A DNA stretch of 61,436 nucleotides from NCBI GenBank assembly GCA_947632215.1, contig CANROJ010000007.1:1-61436 (forward strand), read 5' to 3'. The notes below the pieces were generated by a model. The model saw nothing but the letters and a program-made list of their open reading frames with translations, did no database searches and was not told where the DNA came from. Below, one piece after another: positions 26,802-35,573 of the stretch (position 1 is its first letter; every line of letters begins with the position of its first letter). The translations under genes and the position numbers were made by a program. Source of the stretch: an uncultured Flavobacterium sp. Lineage in GTDB: Bacteria > Bacteroidota > Bacteroidia > Flavobacteriales > Flavobacteriaceae.

Positions 26802-27392
26802 TTAACTTCTAATCCAATCCTTGATTTCTTGATCAGTAGGTAGAGTTCTAGGACCAATAACCTTTTCTAATTCTCCATCTTTGCCAATAAGGTATTTCTG
26901 GAAATTCCATTGAACTTCGCTGTCTTGAACCCCGTTAAGCTTCTTTTGAGTTAAAAAAGCATAAATAGGAGCTATTTGATCTCCTTTTACCTCTATTTTA
27001 CTCATCATAGGAAAAGTAACTCCATAGTTCGCCGAGCAAAAAGCTGCAATCTCTTGGTCAGTTCCTGTTTCTTGGTTTCCAAAGTTATTGGAAGGGAATC
27101 CGATGATTATAAAATCCTTATCAGCGTATTCCTTATAAAGACTCTCTAATTGTTCATACTGTGGGGTAAGTCCGCACTCAGATGCTGTATTTACAATCAT
27201 AACCTTTTTACCTTTTAAAGTAGCAAAATCAAAGGTATCTCCATATATATCTGTTACTTTAAAATTATAAATCGTTGTGTTTTCTTTAGCGTTTTCCATT
27301 TGTATTGTGTTTGGCGAGTTTATCGCATTAGTATTACCAGCAAAACAAAATGTTGTGATAGTTAAAGCCAATGTAAGATAGATGCTTTTCAT
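26802..27392 (-). CDS. Glutathione peroxidase family protein, exported
   Basis: This 196-residue protein reduces hydroperoxides, in bacteria usually with thioredoxin. The active-site Cys73 replaces selenocysteine in VNTASECGLTPQY. The conserved Gln and the Trp-Asn pair (VQWNFQKYLI, about 159-168) complete the catalytic tetrad. A signal peptide (1-23, ending FAGNTNA) sends it to the periplasm, which is common in Flavobacteriia. It is monocistronic, between menD and the divergent prephenate dehydratase gene. Confidence 0.92.
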   Translation of the reverse strand: MKSIYLTLALTITTFCFAGNTNAINSPNTIQMENAKENTTIYNFKVTDIYGDTFDFATLKGKKVMIVNTASECGLTPQYEQLESLYKEYADKDFIIIGFPSNNFGNQETGTDQEIAAFCSANYGVTFPMMSKIEVKGDQIAPIYAFLTQKKLNGVQDSEVQWNFQKYLIGKDGELEKVIGPRTLPTDQEIKDWIRS

Positions 27393-27710
27393 AGTTTTGT
27401 TTGTTTTATCCTATAAAGTTACGAATCTAAAAGTATAATCTAGTGTTAAAATTGTATTTATACATTTTTAAGATCCTCTCTACTAAAAGCAAAATGACTA
27501 ATAATATCTGATTTTATCTACCTCAAAAGCTCCTTTAATTTACTAGGGTATGGTTTAAGATATAAGCCTTTAAAGCCTGGCCTGTTTACTGTTTTTCAGT
27601 AGAAGTTACCTTAAGGCATCCCCTTGGTGAGGCCTTTTGAGTTTGTATGGGGCTGTTTTTCTTACTTTTTATTGATATTATTTAACTTATTTGTGAAAGA
27701 AAATTTTAAA

Positions 27711-27734
27711 TTTGGTAGTTATTTATTTACCAAA
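27711..27734 (+). promoter_or_regulatory. Inverted repeat in the pheA leader
   Basis: TTTGGTA (27711-27717) and TACCAAA (27728-27734) are perfect complements 10 bases apart, ending 12 bases before the ATG. It may be an operator or a leader hairpin that hides the start region. Confidence 0.35.
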
Positions 27735-27746
27735 CAAAAAATTATT

Positions 27747-28622
27747 ATGAAATCTGTTATAATTCAAGGGATCAAGGGATCGTTCCACCATGAGGCAGTG
27801 GAGCGTTTCTTTAAGGATCAACCTGTAGAGATTGTCGATAGTCCAACTTTTAATTCCCTAGTGAAGCAAGTTGTTGATGGCAATGTAGATTATGGTATGA
27901 TGGCAATGGAGAATTCCATTGCGGGATCTATTTTACCAAATTATTCCTTGATGACCAAGAAGAAACTTTATGTTGGAGGAGAGATAGCATTGCCTATTCG
28001 CCATCATTTATTGGCTTTAAAAGGACAAAAATTAGATCAGATACAGGAAGTTCGCACCCATGCAATGGCGCTGTTACAATGTGGAGATTTTTTAGAAAAA
28101 CATGAGCACTGGAGACGCTTAGCCATGGATGATACAGCTACTTGTGCAAAGAATATTCAGCTAAATCAACTACATGGAGTAGCAGGTATTGGGTCTTCTT
28201 TGGCAGCTAAAATGTATGGCTTAGACATTTTGGAGTCTAATATTCACGATGTGTACGATAATTTTACGCGATTTTTCTTGATTTCAACAAAGCCAATGAA
28301 AGTCGAAAATTTTGATAAGGCTACTTTATATTTCTTTACCGATCACCAAAAAGGACGCTTGAGTAAAGTATTGCAAATTTTAGCAGATCATGAGTTAAAC
28401 CTGACAAAGATTCAATCGGTTCCCATCTCTGGAAGCGTATTTCAATATTCTTTTCACGTAAATGTGGTTTTGGTAAATAAGAATTATGATTTGTATTATC
28501 AGGCTTTGGAGAAAGTAAAACAAGTAACCCAGCATTTAAGTGTTATCGGAGAGTATAAAGAAGATAAATTAATAATTGAAAAACCAATTGGCAATCCTGT
28601 ACAGACCAGTGTAGTTTTGTAA
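27747..28622 (+). CDS. pheA: Prephenate dehydratase
   Basis: This 291-residue enzyme converts prephenate to phenylpyruvate for phenylalanine synthesis. A periplasmic-binding-like PDT domain (1-185) has the catalytic motif YDNFTRFFLIS, and a C-terminal ACT domain (about 190-270, starting TLYFFTDHQKGRLSKVLQIL) gives phenylalanine feedback inhibition. No chorismate mutase is fused. I start at 27747 (MKSVIIQGIKGSF), since an upstream in-frame Met at 27624 would add a hydrophobic 41-residue extension foreign to the family. An inverted repeat lies in the leader at 27711-27734. Confidence 0.9.
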   Translation: MKSVIIQGIKGSFHHEAVERFFKDQPVEIVDSPTFNSLVKQVVDGNVDYGMMAMENSIAGSILPNYSLMTKKKLYVGGEIALPIRHHLLALKGQKLDQIQEVRTHAMALLQCGDFLEKHEHWRRLAMDDTATCAKNIQLNQLHGVAGIGSSLAAKMYGLDILESNIHDVYDNFTRFFLISTKPMKVENFDKATLYFFTDHQKGRLSKVLQILADHELNLTKIQSVPISGSVFQYSFHVNVVLVNKNYDLYYQALEKVKQVTQHLSVIGEYKEDKLIIEKPIGNPVQTSVVL

Positions 28623-28643
28623 GGCAATTGATGATTCAATGTG

Positions 28644-28680
28644 AAAAAAGTATTAGAAAAATTCTCTAATACTTTTTTTA
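28644..28680 (+). terminator. Terminator after pheA
   Basis: AAAAAGTATTAGA and TCTAATACTTTTT form a 13-bp perfect stem with a short loop, followed by more T. It lies 22 bases after the stop codon. Confidence 0.85.
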
Positions 28681-29023
28681 TTGCCTTATTCTACAGAGTA
28701 GTCACTTTAATTAGGGTCTAATAAAAAAGCAAATACACTCAGAAATCTATACTAGGTTTAATATGGGCTGAAAGGAAGTTTTTTAATGAAAAAATAAATT
28801 ATATCTAAGGCTCTTTTTACTAATCTAGTGATCAAATAATAACAAAAGAGACTGAAAAATATTTATTTAAGACAAGATAAAAACACGTAAAAGACTGTTT
28901 TTGTAGAAGTTGTAATTATTGGTTAATATGAGCAGGGTTAGCTTTAAATTAACAGTATTTTTTGTTAAAAAATTGTTGTGATATAGTTAATTATATGATA
29001 TTTTAGACTTTTATTGTAAAGTT
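28681..29023. other. Gene-free stretch before the porin-like gene
   Basis: 343 bases, AT-rich, no supported gene. It must carry the promoter of the porin-like gene, but no clear TTTG/TAnnTTTG pair is found. Confidence 0.3.
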
Positions 29024-30136
29024 ATGAAAAAGAGTCTATGGCTAATTCTGCCTTTGTTACTTTCTACTATGGCCCATGGGCAAGAAGATTCAAACATTAG
29101 TACCGATAGTATTGCTGATCCTACCATATTTGGGGTGGTAAAAAAGGAGTTGGATCTCAAGGATAAAGGATCAAGTAAACTCATTAAGGTTTTCTTGGAT
29201 AGTAAATATGAAAATGCTACAAAAATAAATCAAGGACATATTGATCAGAGTCAATTTAAAGTTGTTCAGTCTAGAGTCTTTATTCAAGGACAGTATAAGG
29301 ATAAACTCTCCTATGCTATGAGGTATAGACTCAATGAACCAGATGGTTCTAAGGCTTTAGAATTTGCTTTTGTAGATTATTACATTAATCAAAAATGGAG
29401 CCTTAGTATGGGGAAGCTCTTTACGGCTTGGGGCTCTATGGAATTATCCTACAATAGCGCCGACTTATATATGTTGTCTAATATTATTAGCAATGCTGAA
29501 TTATTTGCCCCTGGTATTAGTGTGACTTATACCCAGGATAAGCAAAAATTCAAATTACAGTTTATCTCACCAGGGCAGCAGTATACCCAGGCTAATTATA
29601 GCAATAAGGCTTATGCTGGATTATTTCTTTGGGAAGGCGTATTGTTTAAAGATCACCTAAAGACTCGTTATGGATATGGTTTATTTCAACATGATTCAAA
29701 TAAATTTTACTCCTGGGTGACTCTGGGTAATCGTTTAACTATTGATAATTTTATGATGGAGTTGGATTGGATTTACGGGGTAAGTAACTTAAGAGATTCT
29801 CAAATATCTACTATGGCTAACTTGCCGGCTTCCGATATTTATAACCTTCGAGATAATGTTACAGAGCTTAGTTTTAAGTATAAGACAGGTAAGTTTGTAC
29901 CTTATGTTAAGTTGATGTATAACTATAGAAAAGATTTACACAATGATCTTTCTTATAGCTATAGTGGAATCTCTGGAGTATTGGAATACTATCCTTTTAG
30001 TAATGAGCTTATGAAAGACTTTCGTTTATTTGCTGGCTATAATTTTTATCAATACCATTACAATGAATCTGTTTTGACCAATAAGGGTCAACATTTAGCA
30101 ATGATAGGACTCCGCTGGATGGTTCCCTTATTTTAG
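29024..30136 (+). CDS. Porin-like outer membrane beta-barrel protein
   Basis: This 370-residue protein has a signal peptide (1-19, TMAHGQ) and then amphipathic beta strands throughout, ending in LRWMVPLF with the terminal Phe expected of outer-membrane barrels. It resembles the Bacteroidota porin O/P group (phosphate-selective-porin-like), with FVDYYINQKWSLSMGKLFTAWG matching the inner strand and constriction-loop region of that family. The solute is unknown. It is followed 153 bases later by the OmpA-type gene, which may be a separate transcript. Confidence 0.72.
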   Translation: MKKSLWLILPLLLSTMAHGQEDSNISTDSIADPTIFGVVKKELDLKDKGSSKLIKVFLDSKYENATKINQGHIDQSQFKVVQSRVFIQGQYKDKLSYAMRYRLNEPDGSKALEFAFVDYYINQKWSLSMGKLFTAWGSMELSYNSADLYMLSNIISNAELFAPGISVTYTQDKQKFKLQFISPGQQYTQANYSNKAYAGLFLWEGVLFKDHLKTRYGYGLFQHDSNKFYSWVTLGNRLTIDNFMMELDWIYGVSNLRDSQISTMANLPASDIYNLRDNVTELSFKYKTGKFVPYVKLMYNYRKDLHNDLSYSYSGISGVLEYYPFSNELMKDFRLFAGYNFYQYHYNESVLTNKGQHLAMIGLRWMVPLF

Positions 30137-30210
30137 CTGGGATTATACCCAAGGATAATTAGTATAGAATTCCTCTAGGAGCTAAAAATTCTCTCAAGGA
30201 AAGTCTTTGG

Positions 30211-30218
30211 TATCTTTG
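30211..30218 (+). promoter_or_regulatory. Possible promoter -7 box of the OmpA-family gene
   Basis: TATCTTTG matches TAnnTTTG, 72 bases before the ATG at 30290. No convincing TTG element is found at the right distance. Confidence 0.3.
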
Positions 30219-30289
30219 TCTACAACTTATTGGTTTTTTTTGCGTTATAAAGACAATAATAATATTAATTACCAATAAAATAAAAGCAA

Positions 30290-32230
30290 ATGCACACTAG
30301 TTGGTTTAAGAAGTTTTATCTGTTGTTTTTTTGTGTACTCTTGTGTCTTGGTGCCTCGGCTAAGAGTAAACCTAGTTTGAAGCTAGCCGATAAGTACTAT
30401 CATAAAAGAGAATATGAAAAGGCTGCAAAAGAGTACAAGCGATTAGAAAGAGGTAGACATACAGACAATTATATTTTTTTGCAATTAGCCGATTGTTACA
30501 ATCGCTTATCTAGAGATATCGAGGCTTCCAAATACTATGGAAAGGCTATATATAAGGATCCCACGGTAGATTCTGAAATTTACTACAAATATGCCCAGGT
30601 GCTTCAAAAGACTGGTAGGTATGAAGTTGCTCGGGATATGATGGATGATTATGCTGTTTTAGAACCAAATAATCCAAGAACACGTGATTATTTAATTAAT
30701 CCAGATGCTTACTACGATTTATATAAAATCAAAGAGCGTTATATGTTTAGTGAGATTGGTTTTAACGATAGACAATACCAAGATTTTGGAGCGTTTTTAA
30801 CCCCTTCAGATACTCTTTATTTTGTCTCTAATCGAACAAAACATGAAAAGAAGATTCCTCGTAAACTCTTTGAAGTTCGAACTCCATTAAAAAGGGAGCC
30901 GAATTTTGATTTATATATGGCTCAATACAAACAGGCCAATGAACCTATTTTTATAACTACTCGATTAAGAGGGAAAATAAACAAGCGTTTTAACGACGGA
31001 CCTATGGTTAGTGGTGTGATAGATAAAACTTTTATCTTCACATCAGAGAGTTATAGACACAGGCGTTACCGCAAGATTCCACAAGTCAAAAAACGCGATG
31101 GAATACAAAATTTATTCACAGCCACTTTAAAGAAGAATAAGTACCGTAAAATTAAAAAACTGCCATTTACTAAGGGTAAGTATACCTATCAAAATCCAGC
31201 TATTAGTCCGGATTCTACCTATTTGTACTTCGCCTCTAATATGCCAGGAGGTTATGGTGAGTTAGATATTTGGAGAGTAGCTATTTTGGAAGAGGGACTC
31301 GATTATGGGGAGCCAGAGAATTTAGGGCCTTTGGTTAATACCGGAACAAAAAACGATTTTCCTTTTATTAGCTCCAATAATATATTGTATTTTGCCTCAG
31401 ATAGATGGGGTGGATATGGGGGATTAGATGTGTATAGTTATGATTTAGATCAACCCAGCAAAGCCGCAGTAAACTTAGGTGCTCCTTTAAATACACCTAG
31501 GGATGATTATAATTTTACCTATTACCCCGATAAGCATATTGGCTTTATTTCTACCAACCGCATCGGTAGAACAGATATCTATAAAGTACAAGAGATTTGT
31601 CAGATTCCCGTAGAGGTAATTGTCAAGGATAAAAGTAATGGATTTGTAATTAAAGGTGCAAAAGTGCAGTTTATCAATCCTGTAAGACTACCCTTAGATG
31701 CTTTGTATACCAATAATAGCGGAAAAACAAGCACTGATTTAAAGTGTTTATCACAGTATGCATTAGAAGTTTCTCATGAAGATTTCTTAACTGAAAAGCA
31801 AAGTGTTACCCTTAAAAGAGATCAATCTACCCAACAAATAGTGGTAGAGCTTGTGGCTTTGCAAAGCTTAGTAGTTAATGATTCTCACATAGAATTGGCA
31901 GATATAAACTTTGCTTTTGATCAAGACCAGATTACCCCAGAGAGTAAAATTGAGCTAGATAAACTAGTTAAAGTTATGAATCGCTACCCGTCTATGACAA
32001 TACGAGTGGATGCACATACTGATAGTAAAGGTGACCCAGAGTACAATTTAAAATTATCTGAGCAAAGAGCCAAAGCAACAGTAGAGTATTTAATCGATCA
32101 GGGTATAGAATCCTCTAGATTAGAGTATAAGGGATATGGTTCAACTCAGCTCAAAGTAGATTGTAAGGAGTGCAGTGAGTTAGAAAACGCTATAAATAGA
32201 CGAAGCGAGTTTATTATTTTAAAGCGATAG
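30290..32230 (+). CDS. OmpA-family protein with TPR and WD40-like repeats (PorE-like)
   Basis: This 646-residue envelope protein has, in order, a signal peptide (1-24), TPR repeats (about 30-135), a PD40/WD40-like beta propeller (about 160-435; NPAISPDSTYLYFASNMPGG and NILYFASDRWGGYGG are typical blades), a carboxypeptidase-regulatory-like domain (about 445-520) and a C-terminal OmpA peptidoglycan-binding domain (about 535-645, with MTIRVDAHTDSKGDPEYN). This layout is that of PorE and relatives linked to type IX secretion, where a PorP/SprF gene often precedes it. Here the upstream gene is porin-like instead, so a T9SS role is only possible. Confidence 0.88.
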   Translation: MHTSWFKKFYLLFFCVLLCLGASAKSKPSLKLADKYYHKREYEKAAKEYKRLERGRHTDNYIFLQLADCYNRLSRDIEASKYYGKAIYKDPTVDSEIYYKYAQVLQKTGRYEVARDMMDDYAVLEPNNPRTRDYLINPDAYYDLYKIKERYMFSEIGFNDRQYQDFGAFLTPSDTLYFVSNRTKHEKKIPRKLFEVRTPLKREPNFDLYMAQYKQANEPIFITTRLRGKINKRFNDGPMVSGVIDKTFIFTSESYRHRRYRKIPQVKKRDGIQNLFTATLKKNKYRKIKKLPFTKGKYTYQNPAISPDSTYLYFASNMPGGYGELDIWRVAILEEGLDYGEPENLGPLVNTGTKNDFPFISSNNILYFASDRWGGYGGLDVYSYDLDQPSKAAVNLGAPLNTPRDDYNFTYYPDKHIGFISTNRIGRTDIYKVQEICQIPVEVIVKDKSNGFVIKGAKVQFINPVRLPLDALYTNNSGKTSTDLKCLSQYALEVSHEDFLTEKQSVTLKRDQSTQQIVVELVALQSLVVNDSHIELADINFAFDQDQITPESKIELDKLVKVMNRYPSMTIRVDAHTDSKGDPEYNLKLSEQRAKATVEYLIDQGIESSRLEYKGYGSTQLKVDCKECSELENAINRRSEFIILKR

Positions 32231-32258
32231 TTCTATAGCAGTACTATAGCAAAGAAGG

Positions 32259-32280
32259 CAAAGGATTGTAATCTTTTGCA
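32259..32280 (+). terminator. Weak hairpin after the OmpA-family gene
   Basis: GCAAAGGATT and AATCTTTTGC pair over ten positions with one G-T pair, 29 bases after the stop codon. No strong T run follows. Confidence 0.3.
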
Positions 32281-32422
32281 TTAAAGACAGTATTTGACCT
32301 GTTATATCAATGGTTTTACCCATGGAAAAAATAGTTTTAATAGGTTAAGATAATATATGTATCATTTTTGTTGTATATGTCAAAAATGTTATATATGTTT
32401 ACAGTATTAAAATCTTTAGCTT

Positions 32423-32632
32423 ATGAAAAAAAATATTATGGCTAGATTGAGAAATAGTACTGCATTAATAAAGGCTTTAGAAACTACCGGCTGAGAATGT
32501 AAAAGGGAGTGCGGAAGCCACAAGACATTTAAGAAAGAAGGTACTGCAATGCTTGTTACTGTTCCTCATCCTAGAAAAGACTTACCCGAAGGTACTACAA
32601 GAGCCATTTTAAAAAGTGCGGGATTAATTTAA
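32423..32632 (+). pseudogene. hicA: hicA toxin gene with an internal stop
   Basis: HicA is a small double-stranded-RNA-binding-fold mRNA interferase. The reading frame gives 69 residues broken by TGA at 32492 (codon 24). After it come GSHKTFKKEG and VTVPHPRKDLPEGTTRAI, the HicA catalytic-His segment and tail. HicA proteins usually have NGW or TGW at the broken place, so a TGG-to-TGA change fits. Everything else is intact. An in-frame ATG at 32438 is an alternative start. The toxin is probably inactive; the antitoxin gene hicB follows 143 bases downstream. Confidence 0.82.
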
Positions 32633-32691
32633 TTACGTTGTTTGAAGTGGATTAGACTTAATACTTTTATTTACTTTGGTTTTAGAATTAA

Positions 32692-32728
32692 AGCAAATTA
32701 CTAAATTTATAGTTTTGTTATATTTGCT
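32692..32728. promoter_or_regulatory. Candidate HicB operator over the hicB promoter
   Basis: AGCAAAT (32692-32698) and ATTTGCT (32722-32728) form an inverted repeat whose right arm overlaps a TATATTTG -7 box (32719-32726). HicB antitoxins bind such sites to repress themselves. The hicB ATG is 48 bases downstream. Confidence 0.4.
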
Positions 32729-32775
32729 TTGACAGTGAGATCAACAAAAAAGTATGGTCAAAATAGTAATATATT

Positions 32776-33189
32776 ATGAAGAAGTTAAGAGTAAGAGTAG
32801 AAAAATCCGATGATGGTGTTTTTTGGGGCAATACAGTAGGAATTCCCGGTGTTATCGTAGCAGATGCAAATTCTTTAACACAACTCAAAGAAAACTTAAC
32901 CACAGCTATTGAACAGACAATTCAAGTTGCTGAACAAGAGAATATTCAGGCTTATAATCAATTAAAGAACGGCATTGAGTTTGAGTTTGATATAGATTTA
33001 ATGACTTTGTTTGATAAATATGAATTTTTAAATAAATCAGCTATTGCTAAGCGATTAAATATTAATCCTTCTTTATTTAGATCTTATACCTCTAAGAATA
33101 GACGTGTATATATTTCTGAAAAAAGAGCAAAAGAAATTGAAAAAGGACTCCATGAGTTAGGAGAGGAGCTTTTAGCAATTAGATTGTGA
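32776..33189 (+). CDS. hicB: HicB-family antitoxin
   Basis: This 137-residue protein has an N-terminal HicB ferredoxin-like domain (1-80: VRVEKSDDGVFWGNTVGIPG, then the SLTQLKENLTTAIEQ helix) and a C-terminal helix-turn-helix (about 90-135: KSAIAKRLNINPSLFRSYTS). The first part neutralises HicA, and the second binds the operator. The gene is complete although the hicA gene before it is broken. It has its own promoter-like sequence in the unusually long 143-base gap, which could explain its persistence. Confidence 0.85.
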   Translation: MKKLRVRVEKSDDGVFWGNTVGIPGVIVADANSLTQLKENLTTAIEQTIQVAEQENIQAYNQLKNGIEFEFDIDLMTLFDKYEFLNKSAIAKRLNINPSLFRSYTSKNRRVYISEKRAKEIEKGLHELGEELLAIRL

Positions 33190-33308
33190 ACAGCGGTTTT
33201 TGATTTAGTTAGTCACACAAACATAAAAATGCCCCTTGTAGGGATACCTTAGGGATACTTAAAAAAGTTAAACACTTTACATACTTTAAAAAAGGTAGAC
33301 ACTAGACT

Positions 33309-33345
33309 TACCCCAAAAAGTTAGATGCTTTTTGGGGTATTTTTA
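33309..33345. terminator. Strong terminator after hicB
   Basis: TACCCCAAAAAG (33309-33320) and CTTTTTGGGGTA (33328-33339) form a perfect 12-bp stem with a 7-base loop and a following T run. The left arm also resembles two imperfect direct copies just upstream (33261, 33288), so it may derive from a transposon end. Confidence 0.6.
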
Positions 33346-33601
33346 TTATATCGATTTAGTTATTAGTACAAAGTGTATTTGGCATAAGAGTAAATCGACT
33401 TTTAAGTTGCTATATATTTAAGCCAATACTAATGTTTTAAAACTACATTATAGTTTGTTATTCACCAGATTCTTTTAACAAAATACTAATAACTAGATAG
33501 TTTGGTTACTCGGGCTAAATAGTGTATATTGTTTTAATCATTTATTAGTACAAAACAATATTTAATTGTAATTTTAGCCTCCAAACACAACTCTTTTTTA
33601 T
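33346..33601. other. Leader and promoter region of the pyrR operon
   Basis: No gene is supported. The region should carry the pyrR promoter; I could not identify a PyrR-binding anti-antiterminator structure by eye. Confidence 0.25.
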
Positions 33602-34147
33602 ATGAATCCAAAAGTATTACTTACTTCAAAAGAGATTGACATTATTCTACATCGTTTGGCATGTCAGCTAGTGGAAAATCACCTTGATTTTTCCCAGACT
33701 CTTCTTATTGGAATTCAGCCACGTGGCCGATTTTTAGCCGAGCGTATCAAGCATATTTTAGAAAGTGAATATCAGATAGCTGATTTATCTTTAGGTTTTT
33801 TAGATATTACATTTTTTAGAGATGATTTTAGAAGAAATCAAAAACCACTTGAAGCTAATAAAACACAAATAGATTTTCTAGTTGAGGACAAAAAAGTTGT
33901 CTTTATTGATGATGTTCTTTATACTGGGCGTAGTATTCGTGCCGCATTAACAGCTATACAATCCTTTGGAAGACCAAAGCAGATTGAATTATTGGTACTA
34001 ATTGATCGCCGATTTTCTAGAAATTTACCAATACAGCCTGATTATAGAGGTCGTCAAGTTGATGCCTTTAATAATGAATCTGTAAAGGTACAATGGTCTG
34101 AACAAAGTGCTCAGGACTGTGTGTATTTAGAATCACAAGACAACTAA
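33602..34147 (+). CDS. pyrR: PyrR: pyrimidine operon regulator / uracil phosphoribosyltransferase
   Basis: This 181-residue protein has a type I phosphoribosyltransferase fold. The PRPP-binding loop reads VVFIDDVLYTGRSIRAAL (about 99-116), and IGIQPRGRFLAERI is the upstream PRTase strand. PyrR proteins bind UMP and the pyr leader RNA to attenuate transcription, and they also make UMP from uracil. The gene lies 32 bases before pyrB on the same strand, the classical arrangement, which supports the regulatory role. Whether the RNA-binding function is kept in Bacteroidota cannot be read here. Confidence 0.9.
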   Translation: MNPKVLLTSKEIDIILHRLACQLVENHLDFSQTLLIGIQPRGRFLAERIKHILESEYQIADLSLGFLDITFFRDDFRRNQKPLEANKTQIDFLVEDKKVVFIDDVLYTGRSIRAALTAIQSFGRPKQIELLVLIDRRFSRNLPIQPDYRGRQVDAFNNESVKVQWSEQSAQDCVYLESQDN

Positions 34148-34179
34148 AATATTTAAGAATAGGCAAATCACATGCAATA

Positions 34180-35106
34180 ATGAAAGAATTAAGTGTAAAT
34201 CATCTTTTAGGTATTAAGTATATTAATGAAAATGATATAAATCTAATTTTTGAAACAGCAGATCATTTCAAAGAAGTAATTAATCGTCCCATTAAAAAAG
34301 TACCCTCTTTAAGGGATATTACCATAGCCAATATCTTTTTTGAGAACTCCACTCGTACTAAACTATCTTTTGAATTAGCACAAAAAAGATTGTCCGCTGA
34401 TGTTATTAGTTTTTCAGCAGCTCAGAGTTCGGTAAAAAAAGGAGAAACACTCATCGATACGGTAAATAATATCTTAGCCATGAAAGTAGACATGGTTGTG
34501 ATGCGTCATAATAATCCTGGTGCAGCTTATTTTTTGTCAAAAAATGTAAAAGCAAGTATTATTAACGCCGGAGATGGTGCCCATGAACATCCTACTCAAG
34601 CACTATTAGATAGTTATTCTATTCGTGAGAGGTTAGGTGATGTGGCGGGTAAAAAAGTAGTTATTGTTGGAGATATTTTACACTCAAGGGTAGCGCTTTC
34701 CAATATTTTTGCTTTGCAAAAACAAGGTGCTCAGGTAATGGTTTGCGGCCCCAAAACATTAATTCCTAAGTATATTGCAGAGTTAGGAGTTAAGGTAGAG
34801 TCAGATTTAAAAACGGCTTTGAATTGGTGTGACGCTGCCAATATGTTAAGGGTGCAAAATGAGCGACTAGACTATAGCTATTTCCCTTCTACAAGAGAAT
34901 ATGCCCAACAATATGGATTGACCAAAGAGATTTTAGATTCTTTAGATAAGCAAATAATGGTAATGCATCCAGGACCTATTAATAGGGGAGTGGAGATTAC
35001 CTCTGAAGTAGCCGATAGTGATCAAGCCGTGATCTTAGATCAGGTTGAAAATGGAGTAGCTATTCGAATGGCGGTAATATATTTATTAGCTTCTAAGATA
35101 AAGTAA
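34180..35106 (+). CDS. pyrB: Aspartate carbamoyltransferase catalytic subunit
   Basis: This 308-residue enzyme makes carbamoyl-aspartate, the committed step of pyrimidine synthesis. The carbamoyl-phosphate motif STRTKLSFE starts at residue 57, GDGAHEHPTQALLD provides the His/Gln loop, and MHPGPINRGVEI lies near the C-terminus. Length is standard. No regulatory pyrI follows, so the enzyme is probably an unregulated trimer, as in the PyrR-controlled gram-positive type. It follows pyrR by 32 bases. Confidence 0.95.
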   Translation: MKELSVNHLLGIKYINENDINLIFETADHFKEVINRPIKKVPSLRDITIANIFFENSTRTKLSFELAQKRLSADVISFSAAQSSVKKGETLIDTVNNILAMKVDMVVMRHNNPGAAYFLSKNVKASIINAGDGAHEHPTQALLDSYSIRERLGDVAGKKVVIVGDILHSRVALSNIFALQKQGAQVMVCGPKTLIPKYIAELGVKVESDLKTALNWCDAANMLRVQNERLDYSYFPSTREYAQQYGLTKEILDSLDKQIMVMHPGPINRGVEITSEVADSDQAVILDQVENGVAIRMAVIYLLASKIK

Positions 35107-35149
35107 TTAATTTTGGCCTTTTTAAATGGCCTATAAAAAAAGGTGTACT

Positions 35150-35491
35150 ATGAAAATTGAGCAAAGAGAAAATTGCGTAATTCTTGTAAACGACCAAGCA
35201 GATATTGCCGAGTTTATTAAAAAGATAAACAACCAATACGACCAGAGTTTAGTTGACAAGAACATTATTGTAGATTTAACTCTTCATGCCAAAGACATTC
35301 AAGAGAAAAATTTGTTATTGTTTGAACAATTGGCACTAGAGCATAGCCTAAAGGCAAATAAATCCTTTGTGATTGTTATTCATGATGTGAATTTTAACGA
35401 CTTTGATGGAGATTTGGTGGTAGTACCAACCCTTGTAGAAGCGATAGATATCATTGATATGGATGAGATACAAAGAGATCTCGGATTTTAG
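35150..35491 (+). CDS. STAS-like small protein preceding ribonuclease Z
   Basis: This 113-residue soluble protein has an alpha/beta pattern like anti-sigma-factor-antagonist (STAS) domains: a strand NCVILVND, a central strand NIIVDLTL, helix and strand KSFVIVIHD. Flavobacteria commonly carry such a gene directly before the ribonuclease Z gene. No phosphorylatable Ser is evident at the usual site, and its function is unknown. I start at Met 35150 (MKIEQRENCV); a Met eight codons upstream is less likely. It is 43 bases after pyrB and ends before a strong terminator. Confidence 0.75.
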   Translation: MKIEQRENCVILVNDQADIAEFIKKINNQYDQSLVDKNIIVDLTLHAKDIQEKNLLLFEQLALEHSLKANKSFVIVIHDVNFNDFDGDLVVVPTLVEAIDIIDMDEIQRDLGF

Positions 35492-35504
35492 TAAAAAATA
35501 CAAT

Positions 35505-35536
35505 AAAGGCTTAAGAAATTAAGCCTTTTCTTTTTG
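35505..35536 (+). terminator. Terminator ending the pyrR-pyrB-STAS transcript
   Basis: AAAGGCTTAA (35505-35514) and TTAAGCCTTT (35519-35528) form a perfect 10-bp stem with a 4-base loop, followed by TCTTTTT. Confidence 0.8.
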
Positions 35537-35573
35537 TTAAAGAGTCCAGTTTTTTGTACATTACAAAGGTAAT

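Noticed and set aside
29024..32230. A complete type IX secretion PorP/SprF-PorE pair
   Set aside because: The downstream gene has the PorE-like layout, but the upstream gene is a longer porin-like barrel without the PorP/SprF pattern, so the pair cannot be claimed.
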